Shown here: piece after piece, positions 8,499 through 17,493 of the stretch
Numbering within the stretch: position 1 is the stretch's first letter
Layout: each line of letters starts with the position of its first letter
Source: Mycobacterium sp. 1245111.1
GTDB lineage: Bacteria > Actinomycetota > Actinomycetes > Mycobacteriales > Mycobacteriaceae
Direction of reading: 5' to 3'
DNA: 38,794 bases
NCBI RefSeq assembly: GCF_001673405.1
Contig: NZ_LZLV01000111.1
Coordinates: 1 to 38,794 of the forward strand
The notes under the pieces: model-generated
The model's input: only the letters and a program-made list of their open reading frames with translations
Told to the model about the DNA's origin: nothing
The model's database searches: none
Translations under genes and position numbers: made by a program

Positions 8499-9362
8499 CT
8501 ATTTCTCCAGCGTGAACTGGTTGACGTCGATATAGCCGATGCGGAATCCCTTCGCGCATCCGGTCAGATAGTGCATATAGCGGTCGTACATCTCCTGCGA
8601 CTGGATCTCAATCGCCTTGTCCTTGTGCGCCTCCAGCGCGGTGGACCAGCAGTCCAACGTCCGGGCGTAGTGCGGCTGCAGGGACTGCCGGCGGGTCAGC
8701 GTGAAGCCGCCTCTTGAGGAGCGGTCCTGCACCATCTCGATCGACGGCAACCGGCCGCCGGGGAAGATCTCGTCGACGATGAACTTCATGAATCGGGCCA
8801 GCTCGAAGGTCAACGGCATGCCGCGTTCGGTCATCTGCGCCGGCGTCAACCCGGTGATCGTGTGCAGCAGCATCACGCCGTCGTCGGGCAGCGACTTGTT
8901 GGCCATCATGAAGAAGTCGTCGTAGCGGTCGTGGCCGAAGTGCTCGAACGCGCCGATCGACACGATCCGGTCGACGGGCTCGTCGAACTCCTCCCAGCCG
9001 GCCAGGCGGACTTCCCTGGTGCGGCGGGTGTCCATCGCGTCCAGGGTCTTCTGGACATGGCTGGCCTGGTTTTTCGACAGGGTCAGGCCGATGACGTTGA
9101 CGTCGTACTTCTCGACGGCGCGGCGCATCGTGCTGCCCCAGCCGCAGCCGACGTCGAGCAGCGTCATCCCGGGCTGCAGGCCGAGCTTGCCCAAGGCCAA
9201 GTCGACCTTGGCTTGCTGGGCCTCTTCCAGCGTCATGTCGTCGCGCTCGAAATAGGCGCAGCTGTAGGTCTGGCTCGGGTCGAGAAAGAGCTGGAAAAAC
9301 TCGTCAGACAGGTCGTAGTGAGCCTGGACGTCCTCGAAGTGCGGCCTCAATTGATCGGCCAT
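8499..9362 (-). CDS. mmaA2: mycolic acid cyclopropane synthase, MmaA2-like
   Basis: The 287-residue SAM-dependent methyltransferase has the same fold as MmaA4: [15 protein letters not shown] at the N-terminus, LLDVGCGWG at 68-76, and [15 protein letters not shown]. The segment ITGLTPAQM and the end [12 protein letters not shown] are closest to M. tuberculosis MmaA2 as I recall it, and the length is equal. PcaA and CmaA2 are the next best alternatives. MmaA2 forms cis-cyclopropane rings on alpha- and methoxymycolates. ATG 9362 (MADQL) is preferred over an in-frame ATG at 9407, because GAGGAGGG lies upstream of it and family members start here. TAGGCT (9418-9413) is a plausible -10 box that would give a short leader of about 45 bases. 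Confidence 0.85.
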   Translation of the reverse strand: MADQLRPHFEDVQAHYDLSDEFFQLFLDPSQTYSCAYFERDDMTLEEAQQAKVDLALGKLGLQPGMTLLDVGCGWGSTMRRAVEKYDVNVIGLTLSKNQASHVQKTLDAMDTRRTREVRLAGWEEFDEPVDRIVSIGAFEHFGHDRYDDFFMMANKSLPDDGVMLLHTITGLTPAQMTERGMPLTFELARFMKFIVDEIFPGGRLPSIEMVQDRSSRGGFTLTRRQSLQPHYARTLDCWSTALEAHKDKAIEIQSQEMYDRYMHYLTGCAKGFRIGYIDVNQFTLEK

Positions 9363-9412
9363 TGCGCAGCGCGCCCTCCTCGATGTCTTGTGCCCCCGGC
9401 GATCCATCGGCC

Positions 9413-9418
9413 AGCCTA
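9413..9418 (-). promoter_or_regulatory. -10 box candidate for the mmaA2-like gene
   Basis: TAGGCT on the minus strand lies between the lipG stop (9459) and the mmaA2-like start (9362). A start site about seven bases downstream would leave a leader of about 45 bases containing GAGGAGGG. No good -35 is seen; CGGCAC sits 17 bases upstream. Confidence 0.4.
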
Positions 9419-9458
9419 GCCGGATTGGCGCGATCGTGCCGAAGCGAAGAGGCCCGCC

Positions 9459-10361
9459 TCAGCCCTGCGCGAACGTGGTGGTCAGCTCGCCGGTGATCTC
9501 GTCCCAGAGCTCTTCGGGCAGGTCGTGACCCATGCCGTCGAACAACACCAGGCGAGCGCCCGGGATCGTCCGGGCCACCACCTTGCCGCCGAACGGGCGC
9601 TGCAGCTTGTCGGCCTTCCCGTGCAACACCACGGTCGGCGCGGTGGTCTGCCGGTTGTAGCGCGCCAGGCTGCCGCTGGCGATGATCGCGCTGAAATGCC
9701 GGGCCGTTCCCCACGGGTAATAGCAGCGCTCATAGGCCTGGATCGCGTCGTCGCGCAACCGCTGCTCCGGTGCCGGGTAGCGCGGGCTGCCGATGATCCG
9801 CCAGACCTTCACCGAATAGTCGGCAATGACCTCGATCGGCGAATGCGGCGACGGGCCACGCAGCACGGCGAACAGCGCACGCGGGTGTGGCGGGGGCAAG
9901 AACGGCCGGTTGTTGCTGGAGAAGACCACCGCCAGCGATCGGGTGCGCTCGGCGAACCGCGCCGCGAAGATCTGCGCGATCATGCCGCCCATCGAGGCGC
10001 CGACGATGTGTGCGCGCTCGATGCCGAGGTGGTCGAGCAGCGCTGCGGCGTCGTCGGCCATGTCTTCCAGCCGGTAGTCGGCGGTGCCGGGAATCCCGAG
10101 GAAGAACTTGATCATGTTCGGGATCATCGCGCCGCCGTTGCTGCGCCGTTCGGTCTTGCTGGACAGCCCGACGTCGCGGTTGTCGTAGCGGATCACCCGC
10201 AGGCCCTGGGCGACCAGCTTCTCGCAGAAGCCGTCGCGCCACAGCAGCAGCTGCGAGCCCAGGCCCATGATCAGCAGGACGGCCGGGTCTCCGGTCTCGC
10301 CCATGTCTTCGTAGTAGATATCCACATCGCCCGAACGTGCTGTGCCGGTGCGGATTTGCAT
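9459..10361 (-). CDS. lipG: alpha/beta hydrolase LipG
   Basis: The 300-residue serine hydrolase closely follows M. tuberculosis LipG (Rv0646c), for which phospholipase and thioesterase activity has been reported. Features are the oxyanion segment LLIMGLGSQ (29-37), the nucleophile elbow GASMGG with Ser123, and the catalytic histidine in GMGHDLP (about His279). There is no signal peptide, so it is cytoplasmic or peripherally associated. The start ATG 10361 lies three bases after the stop of the ABC1 gene, so the two are an operon. Position next to mmaA genes is conserved and suggests a lipid role, but the substrate is unknown. Confidence 0.92.
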   Translation of the reverse strand: MQIRTGTARSGDVDIYYEDMGETGDPAVLLIMGLGSQLLLWRDGFCEKLVAQGLRVIRYDNRDVGLSSKTERRSNGGAMIPNMIKFFLGIPGTADYRLEDMADDAAALLDHLGIERAHIVGASMGGMIAQIFAARFAERTRSLAVVFSSNNRPFLPPPHPRALFAVLRGPSPHSPIEVIADYSVKVWRIIGSPRYPAPEQRLRDDAIQAYERCYYPWGTARHFSAIIASGSLARYNRQTTAPTVVLHGKADKLQRPFGGKVVARTIPGARLVLFDGMGHDLPEELWDEITGELTTTFAQG

Positions 10362-10364
10362 GCG

Positions 10365-11714
10365 TTAGACCTCTAGTTCGGACTCGTTGTGCTCGCGGGC
10401 GACCTCGACCATGAAGTTAGCGAAGTATCCGGTGAGCTGCGGGTCGGACATCATCTGCCAGCGCGGAGCCAGCAGCTTCATGTACCGCTCCACGTAGAGG
10501 AACTGCTTGCCGATCAGCACGAGCTCACGTGGCAGCTTGACGTCGTAGGCGTCGGCCAGCGCCGACAGTTGCTTGCCGATGTCGGCGTAGGACAGCTCGC
10601 CGAGCGTGGACATGGTCAGCGGGGTGGCGAATTTCTCCAGATCCTTGGCCGCTTCGGCCTCGGGTCGCATGGTGCCCACAGCGCCCATCAGCACGACGAT
10701 CTTGCCGGCCGCGGCGTGGTCCTTCTTCACCAGCAGCGCGTGCACGAGCTCGCGCAGCAGCCAGCGGGTCCGCGGGTCGATACGTCCCATGATGCCGAAG
10801 TCGAAGAACACGATCCGGCCCTTGTCGTCGACATACAGGTTGCCGGCGTGCAGGTCGCCGTGGAACAGGCCGTGCCGCAGCCCACCCTCGAACAGGCTGA
10901 ACAGCAGCGCCTTGACCAGCTCGGTGCCGTCGAAGCCAGCCTTGCGGATGGCGGCGACGTCGTCGATGCGGATGCCCTGCACCCGCTCCATCGTCAGCAC
11001 CCGCTCCGAGGTCAGGTCCCAGTAGACCTCGGGCACCCGGATGTTCTTGCCAAGCGGCGACGGGTTCAGGTGGGAAACCCAGGCCTCCATCGACTGCGCC
11101 TCGAGCCGAAAGCTCAGCTCCTCGGCCAGGTTGTCGGAGAAGTCCGCGACGACGTCCTGCGCGGACAGCCGGCGGCCCAGCTTGGCCAGCTCGACCGCCT
11201 GCGCGAAGCGCTTGAGGATCTGCAGGTCGGCGGCCACCCGGCGGCGGATGCCCGGCCGCTGGATCTTGACGACGACATCTTCGCCGCTGTGCAGGCGGGC
11301 GTAGTGCACCTGGGCGATCGACGCCGAGGCGAACGGCTCCTCGTCGAAGTGGGCGAACAGGTCCTGCGGGTCGCCGCCGAGCTCCTCTTTGAAGAGTTTG
11401 TGGACGGCGTCCTTGTCGGCCGGCGGTACGCGGTCGAGCAGGCCGCGGAACTCGCGGGACAGCTGCTCGCCGAAGGCGCCCGGGCTGGACGCGATGATCT
11501 GGCCGAACTTGACGTACGTCGGACCCAAATCGGCGAAGGTCTGGGGGAGCTGCTTGATGACCTTCTGCTGCATCGGCCCCTTGCCGGGCAACTTGGTCAG
11601 GATTCGGGCTGCGGTGCGGGTGAGCTGCCAACCGGTCGCGCCGATGCGCGCCGCTTCGACCGGTAGCGGCACCCGGTCAAGCCTGGCAACCCCGCGGTGG
11701 TTGTTGGAACTCAT
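10365..11714 (-). CDS. ABC1/UbiB-family atypical protein kinase (Rv0647c-like)
   Basis: The 449-residue protein belongs to the ABC1/COQ8/UbiB family of atypical kinases or ATPases. Family marks are KFGQ (69-72), the alanine-rich nucleotide loop ASASIAQVH (about 129-137), the lysine in VVVKIQRPG (about 150), HGDLHAGN (285-292) and DFG (305-307). UbiB members support quinone and lipid metabolism; the target of this mycobacterial branch is not known. ATG 11714 (MSSNN) is preferred over an in-frame start at 11789, which would overlap the upstream hydrolase. Two short hairpins lie just before the start. It is tightly coupled to lipG downstream, and a LipG paralogue lies upstream, so the kinase is bracketed by related hydrolases. 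Confidence 0.88.
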   Translation of the reverse strand: MSSNNHRGVARLDRVPLPVEAARIGATGWQLTRTAARILTKLPGKGPMQQKVIKQLPQTFADLGPTYVKFGQIIASSPGAFGEQLSREFRGLLDRVPPADKDAVHKLFKEELGGDPQDLFAHFDEEPFASASIAQVHYARLHSGEDVVVKIQRPGIRRRVAADLQILKRFAQAVELAKLGRRLSAQDVVADFSDNLAEELSFRLEAQSMEAWVSHLNPSPLGKNIRVPEVYWDLTSERVLTMERVQGIRIDDVAAIRKAGFDGTELVKALLFSLFEGGLRHGLFHGDLHAGNLYVDDKGRIVFFDFGIMGRIDPRTRWLLRELVHALLVKKDHAAAGKIVVLMGAVGTMRPEAEAAKDLEKFATPLTMSTLGELSYADIGKQLSALADAYDVKLPRELVLIGKQFLYVERYMKLLAPRWQMMSDPQLTGYFANFMVEVAREHNESELEV

Positions 11715-11723
11715 TGGTGCAGT

Positions 11724-11761
11724 CTGCCAAAACGGCAGTTTCAAGTCACAATTGCTGTGAC
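11724..11761 (-). promoter_or_regulatory. two small hairpins before the ABC1 gene
   Basis: GTCACA/TGTGAC (11745-11750 and 11756-11761) and CTGCC/GGCAG (11724-11728 and 11734-11738) are perfect inverted repeats with 5-base spacers. They lie in the 52 bases between the upstream hydrolase stop and the ABC1 start. On the transcribed strand the second is GGCAG-type with a GTTTT loop. They could be a weak terminator and leader hairpin, or binding sites. Confidence 0.4.
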
Positions 11762-11766
11762 CCCGC

Positions 11767-12678
11767 TCACCCGGCTTCGGCCCGGGCAAAGTTCTCGGTC
11801 AGTGTTTCGACGATCGGCCGCCACACCGGTTCGGGGAGGTCGTGACCCATGCCGTCGATCACCACGTAACGGGCCCCCGGGATGGCGGCCGCGACGGCCC
11901 GGCCGTTTCGGGGTCGCAGCATCGGGTCGTGCGAGCCGTGCAGCACCACCGTCGGCGCGGTGATCGCCTTGCTGAAGCGCAGCAGGCTGCCGGTGCCCAG
12001 GACGGCGTCGAACTGACGCAGCATGCCGGGTGGATAGGTGGACCGCTCGGCCAGCTCCTTGACCCGCCGACGCAGCTCGGACTCCGGCGGCAGGAAGTTC
12101 GGGCCGTTGAACACCGCGACGTTGCGCACCTCGAACGCGAGCTTCTCCTCCTCGGTCGAGTCGTCGGCGGGCGCGTTGAACGCCAGCCGGATCACCCGCC
12201 AGGCCGGCAGCCGGGAGAACGGCTTGCCGGTGGTGGACATGACGATGGCCAGCGAGGTGACCCGGTCCGGTTCGGTGGCGGCCAGGATCTGCGCGATCAT
12301 CCCGCCCATCGACGCGCCGACGACGTGTGCCTGGCCGATGACCAGATGGTCGAGCAACGCGACCACGTCGGCGGTCATGTCTTCGAGCGTGTACGGCACC
12401 TCGCTGCGACGGCCGACCAGGTAGCGCCCGACCCGGCGGTACACCGAGCCCGCCGCGCGCATCCCGTGCATCTTGGCCGACAGCCCGGTGTCGCGATGGT
12501 CGAAGCGGATCACCCGATACCCCGCGTCGACCAGCAGAGCGCAGAAGCCTTCCGGCCACATCGGCAGCTGGGCGCCCAGACCCATGATCAACAGGACGGC
12601 TGGATCTTTCGGGTCGCCGAGGTCTTCGTAGTAGAGCTCGACGGCACCGTGGTGCGCGAGGCCGCTACGAGTCCGCAT
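11767..12678 (-). CDS. alpha/beta hydrolase, LipG paralogue
   Basis: The 303-residue serine hydrolase shares its layout with LipG one gene away: YYEDLGDPKDPAVLLIMGLGAQLP at the N-terminus (spanning about residues 16-39), VIRFDHRDTGLS, the nucleophile elbow GASMGG (Ser123) and GMGHDLP near the C-terminus. It has no signal peptide. The mid-section, which forms the lid and acyl pocket, is clearly different from LipG, so substrate choice may differ. ATG 12678 or GTG 12681 could start it. Both lie inside the end of the upstream DinB-like gene (stop at 12665), giving a 14-17 base overlap and likely translational coupling. It probably arose by duplication of lipG. Confidence 0.88.
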   Translation of the reverse strand: MRTRSGLAHHGAVELYYEDLGDPKDPAVLLIMGLGAQLPMWPEGFCALLVDAGYRVIRFDHRDTGLSAKMHGMRAAGSVYRRVGRYLVGRRSEVPYTLEDMTADVVALLDHLVIGQAHVVGASMGGMIAQILAATEPDRVTSLAIVMSTTGKPFSRLPAWRVIRLAFNAPADDSTEEEKLAFEVRNVAVFNGPNFLPPESELRRRVKELAERSTYPPGMLRQFDAVLGTGSLLRFSKAITAPTVVLHGSHDPMLRPRNGRAVAAAIPGARYVVIDGMGHDLPEPVWRPIVETLTENFARAEAG

Positions 12679-13276
12679 CACGCTGCTTGGCTGTCCAAGG
12701 CTGCACCCAGCCGTCGATCGACCAGCCCTCCAGCGCGGCCAGCAGCTCGTACATGGTGGCGCCGTCGATGCTTTCGCGGATGATGTCGGCGTGACCGGAA
12801 TGCCGGGTCAGCTCGTTGATCACGTGCAAAATCACCCACCGCACCGACCAGTCCTTGATGCCCTTCGGGAACCACGGAATATCCTGCGGCACCGGTACTT
12901 TCGCGTCCAGGTCGGCCGTCTCGGCAAGGCGCAGCGCCTTCGCGCTCTGGGCCTCGAACTTCGCGAGCAGGCCGTCCAGCGTCTCGTCGGGCCGCATGAC
13001 GTGTTGCTCGCCGAAATCCTTGGCGATCTCGTCGAACGAGCGGGGATCGCGCGGTGGGGCGTCCGGCGCGGCCGCGACCCGCTTCATCCAGGTGTCCTGC
13101 ATGGCGGTGCAGTGCTTGACCAACCCGCCGATCGACAACTCGCTGGCCGTGGGACGCGAGCGGGCCTGTTCGTCGGTGAGGCCGTAGGCCACCGCGAAGA
13201 ACGCGCTCTGGTGGTAGGCGAGATACTCGCGCAGCGCGCTGCGTTCGTCGGTCACGGGCGAGGCGAGAGCGGGCAT
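12665..13276 (-). CDS. DinB-family protein (DUF664, mycothiol-transferase-like)
   Basis: The 203-residue protein fits the DinB/DUF664 four-helix family, which includes metal- and mycothiol-dependent S-transferases. Visible features are ALREYLAYHQSAFFAVAYGLTDEQ (spanning residues about 12-35), SIGGLVKHC with a histidine (about His62), and the later helix VRWVILHVINELTRHSGHADIIRE with two spaced histidines. These three histidines are the likely metal ligands. Start ATG 13276 is supported by AAAGGA at good spacing; the long in-frame extension to 13489 is rejected because it runs over the divergent gene. It heads the minus-strand cluster and diverges from the alpha-mannosidase gene by 71 bases. 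A detoxification role is possible but not shown. Confidence 0.8.
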   Translation of the reverse strand: MPALASPVTDERSALREYLAYHQSAFFAVAYGLTDEQARSRPTASELSIGGLVKHCTAMQDTWMKRVAAAPDAPPRDPRSFDEIAKDFGEQHVMRPDETLDGLLAKFEAQSAKALRLAETADLDAKVPVPQDIPWFPKGIKDWSVRWVILHVINELTRHSGHADIIRESIDGATMYELLAALEGWSIDGWVQPWTAKQRDADS

Positions 13277-13335
13277 CGACGTTCCTTTCTGCGTACGTGT
13301 GTCAAGCCTTGCACCCGTGGGTGACAAAGACGTCG

Positions 13336-13347
13336 TAGGGTGCGGGA
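13336..13347 (+). promoter_or_regulatory. -10 box for a leaderless alpha-mannosidase transcript
   Basis: TAGGGT (13336-13341) lies six bases before ATG 13348. With usual spacing, transcription would start at or within the start codon. The intervening GCGGGA is too close to the ATG to be a normal Shine-Dalgarno site. No clear -35 is seen; TTGCAC (13309-13314) is 21 bases upstream. Confidence 0.5.
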
Positions 13348-16300
13348 ATGCAGGTGACGTCGGCGGAGTCGACTGAACTTTTCGTGGGCCCGGCGGACGC
13401 CCCGCTACAGCTGGTTCGGGTGAGGCTGGACGGCTTTGCCGAGCCCGTCGAGGTTCACGTTTCCGGTGACGGGCTGAGCGGGTCGGCATCTGGCGTGGAC
13501 GTCGTCGAGGTGCCGGTCGTGGTGGAGCGTCCGGTGGTCGGGCAGCGGCGAACCGCTTCGGTGCATGCGGGGCGTGTGGAGGCGTCGTTCGAATTCGTTG
13601 TCGCCGAGCCGGGCTGGACGATGTTCATGATCAGCCACTTCCACTACGACCCGGTGTGGTGGAACACCCAGGGCGCTTACACCAGCCTGTGGACCGAGGA
13701 CCCGCCCGGAAAGGCCCGTCAGACAAACGCTTTCGAGTTGGTGCACGCGCATCTGGAGATGGCCCGCCGGGAACCCGAATACAAATTCGTCCTCGCCGAG
13801 GTCGACTACCTCAAGCCGTATTGGGACACCCATCCCGAAGACCGCGCGGACCTACGCCGGTTGATGAAGCAGGGCCGCGTCGAGATCATGGGCGGCACCT
13901 ACAACGAGCCGAATACGAACCTCACCAGCCCAGAGACGACCATCCGAAACCTCGTGCACGGCATGGGTTTTCAACGTGACGTGCTGGGGGGCAGCCCGGA
14001 AACGGCATGGCAGCTCGACGTGTTCGGCCACGACCCGCAGTTTCCCGGCATGGCCGCCGACGCCGGTCTGACCTCGAGTTCGTGGGCCCGCGGACCGCAC
14101 CACCAGTGGGGCCCGATGCACAGCGAGGGCGGCGTGTCGGGCATGCAGTTCAGCAGCGAGTTCGAATGGATCTCGCCGTCAGGCCGCGGGCTGCTCACGC
14201 ACTACATGCCGGCGCATTACTCGGCCGGCTGGTGGATGGACGAATCGACCACGGTGAGCGAAGCCGAGCGAGCCTGCCTCGAGTTGTTCACCGAGCTGAA
14301 GAAGGTCGCGCTGACCCGCAACGTACTGCTGCCCGTCGGCACCGATTACACGCCACCGAACAAGTGGGTCACCGAGATTCATCGCGACTGGGCCGCGCGG
14401 TACACCTGGCCGCGGTTCGTGTGCGCGCTGCCGCGTGAGTTCTTCGCCGCGGTGTTGACCGAACTGGACGAGCGCGGCGAGATGCCGTCGCCGCAGACCC
14501 GTGACATGAACCCGATCTACACCGGCAAGGACGTGTCGTTCATCGACACCAAGCAGGCCAACCGCGCCGCCGAGGACGCGGTGCTGGACGCCGAGAAGTT
14601 CGCGGTGTTCGCCGGTTTGGTTGGCGGCGCCGGCTATCCTCAGGCCGCGCTGGCCAAGGCATGGGTGCAGTTGGCCTACGGCGCCCACCACGACGCGATC
14701 ACCGGCTCGGAGTCCGACCAGGTCTACCTCGACCTGCTGACCGGCTGGCGCGACGCGTGGGAGCTGGGCAAGGCGGCGCGCGACAACTCGCTGGCGCTGC
14801 TGTCGAGTGCGGTCGACGGCGAAGTCGTCGTGTGGAACACGTTGACCCACAGTCGGACCGACATCGTCGCCGCCCGATTCGCGGACCCACTCGGCGCCGG
14901 CGTCCAGGTGCTGGATCACGACGGCGTGGCGCTTCCCGCGGTGGTCGAGCACGGCGGGACGTCGATCAGCTGGCTCGCCCGCGACGTGCCGTCGCTGGGT
15001 TGGCGTTCGTACCGGGTGGTTGCCGGCAATGCGGACGGCGGTTGGGAGTCGTTGGAGGGCAACGAAATCGCCAACGAGCACTACCGATTGGCGGTCGACC
15101 CGCTGCGCGGCGGCGGGGTGGTCTCGCTGGTGCGCGACGGCAAGCAGCTGATCGCGGCGGGACGCGTCGGCAACGAGCTGGCGGTCTACGAGGAATACCC
15201 GGCGCATCCGACCGGCGGCGAAGGCCCCTGGCACCTGCTGCCTAAGGGGCCGGTCGTCGGCTCGTCGGCGTCGACGGCCGAGGTTCAGGCCTACCGCAGT
15301 GCGTTGGGGCGGCGACTGGTGGTCCGCGGCCGGATCGGTGAATTGCTGCGCTACACGCAGACGCTGACGTTGTGGCGCGGCGTCGATCGGGTCGACTGCG
15401 CCACCACGATCGACGACTTCGTCGGCGAAGACCGGCTGCTGCGGCTGCGTTGGCCCTGCCCGGTGCCGGGCGCGATGCCGGTCAGTGAAGTCGGCGACGC
15501 GGTGGTCGGTCGTGGCTTTGCGTTGCTGCACAACGGCTCTGAGGCGGTGGACACCGCCGACCACCCGTGGACGCTGGACAGCCCCGCCTACGGCTGGTTC
15601 GGGTTGTCGTCGGCGGCGCGAATCCGCGTCGGCGACGGGGTGCGCACGGTGTCGGTCGCCGAGGTCGTCACACCCACCGAGGCTTGCAGCGGTGAGCTGG
15701 CCCGCGAGCTGGTGGTCGCGCTGGTGCGGGCCGGTGTCACCGCGACCTGCAGCAGCGCCGACCGACCGCGGTACGGGCTGCTCGGCGTCGATTCCAACCT
15801 GCCTGACACGCGGATCGCCCTGGGCCAGAGCGCGTTTACCGCATCGGTGCTGGCGGCCGCCGACCCGGCCTACGCCCGCGAGGTCGATCGGCAGCTGGCC
15901 GCCACCGGCCGAGCCACGGTGTGGGTCCCCGCCGCCGCCCCATTGGCCGAGACCTGGATTCCCGATGCCGACCTACGGGATCCACCGGCGCTGCCGGTGT
16001 TGGTGATCGCCGGGCGCGACGACGCCCAGCTCGCCGCGGCGATCGCGGCGGTGGTCGACGATCTCGCCGACGCGGAGATCGTCGTCAAGCAGCGCGCCCC
16101 GTCGGGCCTGCGCGACTTCGAATCGCGCACCGTCGCCTTGTGCAACCGCGGCGTACCCAGCTTCGCCGTCGAGACCGACGGCACCCTGCATACGGCGCTG
16201 ATGCGGTCGTGCACCGGCTGGCCGTCCGGCATCTGGATCGACGAGCCGCGGCGCACCGCTCCAGACGGCTCGAACTTCCAATTGCAGCACTGGACACACA

Positions 16301-17493
16301 CTTTCGACTACGCGCTGGTGTGCGGTGGCGGCGACTGGCGCCGCGCCGAAGTGCCCGAGCGTAGCGCCGAGTTCTCCCATCCACTGCTGCCGGTGACGTC
16401 GTCGGGCTCGCTGGGCGGGCTGCCCGCGACCGGCTCACTGCTCCAGGTAGAACCGGTCGGCGCCGTGCAGCTGGGCGCGCTCAAGGCGGCCGGCAACCCG
16501 ATGGCGCACGGCAGCGCCCAGCGTGTCGACACGGGCCACGTCGCGATCCGGTTGGTCGAAACCCGTGGCGGCGAAACCAAAGTCGATGTGCGTTCGCCGC
16601 TGGGCACGGTGTCCGAGCTGCGGTCCGCCGATCTATTGGAGCAGCCGCAGGGCCGTGACCACGTGACGACGTTGCACGGCCATCAAATCGCCACCACACT
16701 TGCGCGATTCGACCTGCCGCGCCTGCTCGACGCCGAAAACGCGGTGTTGGCACCGGATGCCGAGATCGCGCAGCCGCTGTACGCGCGCTACTGGCTGCAC
16801 AACCGCGGACCGGCGCCGCTGGGTGGCCTGCCCGTCGTCGCGCACCTGCACCCACACCGGCGCACTGCCGAGCCGAATTCCGAAGTGTCGCTGCGCGTGA
16901 CATTGGCCAGCGACAGCACCGATGCGGCGCTGGCCGGAACCGTGTCGCTGGTCTGCCCGCCCGGCTGGTCGGCCCGGCCCGCCGCGCTGCCCTTCACGTT
17001 GCCGGCCGGAGAGCATCTGGACGCCGACATCGTGGTGGAGACGCCCCTCGGCGTCGAGCCTGGCGTGTATCCCGTTCGAGCACAACTTGCCGTCACCGAT
17101 GCCGGGATCCCAGGCTCCTGGCGGCAGGTGGTCGAGGACGTCGCAGTTGTCTCGGTGGGCGACGCCGACGACGGCGGACTGGTCTACCTGACGCGCGAGC
17201 CGACGGATATCGTTGTGGCCGCGGGTGATTCGGCTCGGCTGACGGCTACGGTGGCCACCGACGCAGGGGCCGACCTGAGCCTGGAAGCGCACCTGATCAG
17301 CCCCTGGGGCACGTGGGAGTGGATCGGGCCGCCGGCGCTGGGTGCGGTGTTACCGGCCCGTGGCACGGTCGACATCGGCTTCGACGTGCACCCGCCCGCG
17401 TGGGTCGAGCCTGGCCAGTGGTGGGCGCTGATCCGGATCGGCTGCGCGGGCCGCCTCGTCTACTCGCCCGCAGTGAAGGTGACCGTGCGATGA
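13348..17493 (+). CDS. GH38 alpha-mannosidase
   Basis: The 1381-residue protein is a family 38 glycoside hydrolase that removes alpha-linked mannose. The metal/substrate motif SHFHYDPVWW (residues 96-105) and the nucleophile segment WQLDVFGHDPQFPG (Asp224) lie in the N-terminal catalytic domain. The helical middle domain carries AYGAHHDAITGSESDQVY (about 444-461). Large beta domains fill the C-terminal half, ending in a CARDB- or NEW3-like segment. It has no signal peptide, so it is expected to be cytoplasmic and to act on recycled mannosides. It is longer than the roughly 1215 residues I recall for M. tuberculosis Rv0648. Its stop overlaps the next gene by ATGA, so the three following genes form one operon that includes a sugar kinase. 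Confidence 0.93.
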   Translation: MQVTSAESTELFVGPADAPLQLVRVRLDGFAEPVEVHVSGDGLSGSASGVDVVEVPVVVERPVVGQRRTASVHAGRVEASFEFVVAEPGWTMFMISHFHYDPVWWNTQGAYTSLWTEDPPGKARQTNAFELVHAHLEMARREPEYKFVLAEVDYLKPYWDTHPEDRADLRRLMKQGRVEIMGGTYNEPNTNLTSPETTIRNLVHGMGFQRDVLGGSPETAWQLDVFGHDPQFPGMAADAGLTSSSWARGPHHQWGPMHSEGGVSGMQFSSEFEWISPSGRGLLTHYMPAHYSAGWWMDESTTVSEAERACLELFTELKKVALTRNVLLPVGTDYTPPNKWVTEIHRDWAARYTWPRFVCALPREFFAAVLTELDERGEMPSPQTRDMNPIYTGKDVSFIDTKQANRAAEDAVLDAEKFAVFAGLVGGAGYPQAALAKAWVQLAYGAHHDAITGSESDQVYLDLLTGWRDAWELGKAARDNSLALLSSAVDGEVVVWNTLTHSRTDIVAARFADPLGAGVQVLDHDGVALPAVVEHGGTSISWLARDVPSLGWRSYRVVAGNADGGWESLEGNEIANEHYRLAVDPLRGGGVVSLVRDGKQLIAAGRVGNELAVYEEYPAHPTGGEGPWHLLPKGPVVGSSASTAEVQAYRSALGRRLVVRGRIGELLRYTQTLTLWRGVDRVDCATTIDDFVGEDRLLRLRWPCPVPGAMPVSEVGDAVVGRGFALLHNGSEAVDTADHPWTLDSPAYGWFGLSSAARIRVGDGVRTVSVAEVVTPTEACSGELARELVVALVRAGVTATCSSADRPRYGLLGVDSNLPDTRIALGQSAFTASVLAAADPAYAREVDRQLAATGRATVWVPAAAPLAETWIPDADLRDPPALPVLVIAGRDDAQLAAAIAAVVDDLADAEIVVKQRAPSGLRDFESRTVALCNRGVPSFAVETDGTLHTALMRSCTGWPSGIWIDEPRRTAPDGSNFQLQHWTHTFDYALVCGGGDWRRAEVPERSAEFSHPLLPVTSSGSLGGLPATGSLLQVEPVGAVQLGALKAAGNPMAHGSAQRVDTGHVAIRLVETRGGETKVDVRSPLGTVSELRSADLLEQPQGRDHVTTLHGHQIATTLARFDLPRLLDAENAVLAPDAEIAQPLYARYWLHNRGPAPLGGLPVVAHLHPHRRTAEPNSEVSLRVTLASDSTDAALAGTVSLVCPPGWSARPAALPFTLPAGEHLDADIVVETPLGVEPGVYPVRAQLAVTDAGIPGSWRQVVEDVAVVSVGDADDGGLVYLTREPTDIVVAAGDSARLTATVATDAGADLSLEAHLISPWGTWEWIGPPALGAVLPARGTVDIGFDVHPPAWVEPGQWWALIRIGCAGRLVYSPAVKVTVR

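Noticed and set aside
9363..9407. Longer MmaA2-like start at ATG 9407
   Set aside because: It adds a basic stretch absent from family members, and the Shine-Dalgarno site supports ATG 9362.
11745..11761. GTCACA-N5-TGTGAC as a CRP-type site
   Set aside because: The half-sites are turned outward relative to the known TGTGA-N6-TCACA consensus and the spacer is one base short. A hairpin is the simpler reading.
13300..13305. TTGACA on the minus strand before the DinB-like gene
   Set aside because: No -10 box lies at 15-20 bases, and the distance to the start codon is too short for a normal promoter here.
13277..13489. N-terminal extension of the DinB-like protein
   Set aside because: It overlaps the divergent mannosidase start, is Pro/Arg-rich without similarity, and ATG 13276 has a good Shine-Dalgarno site.
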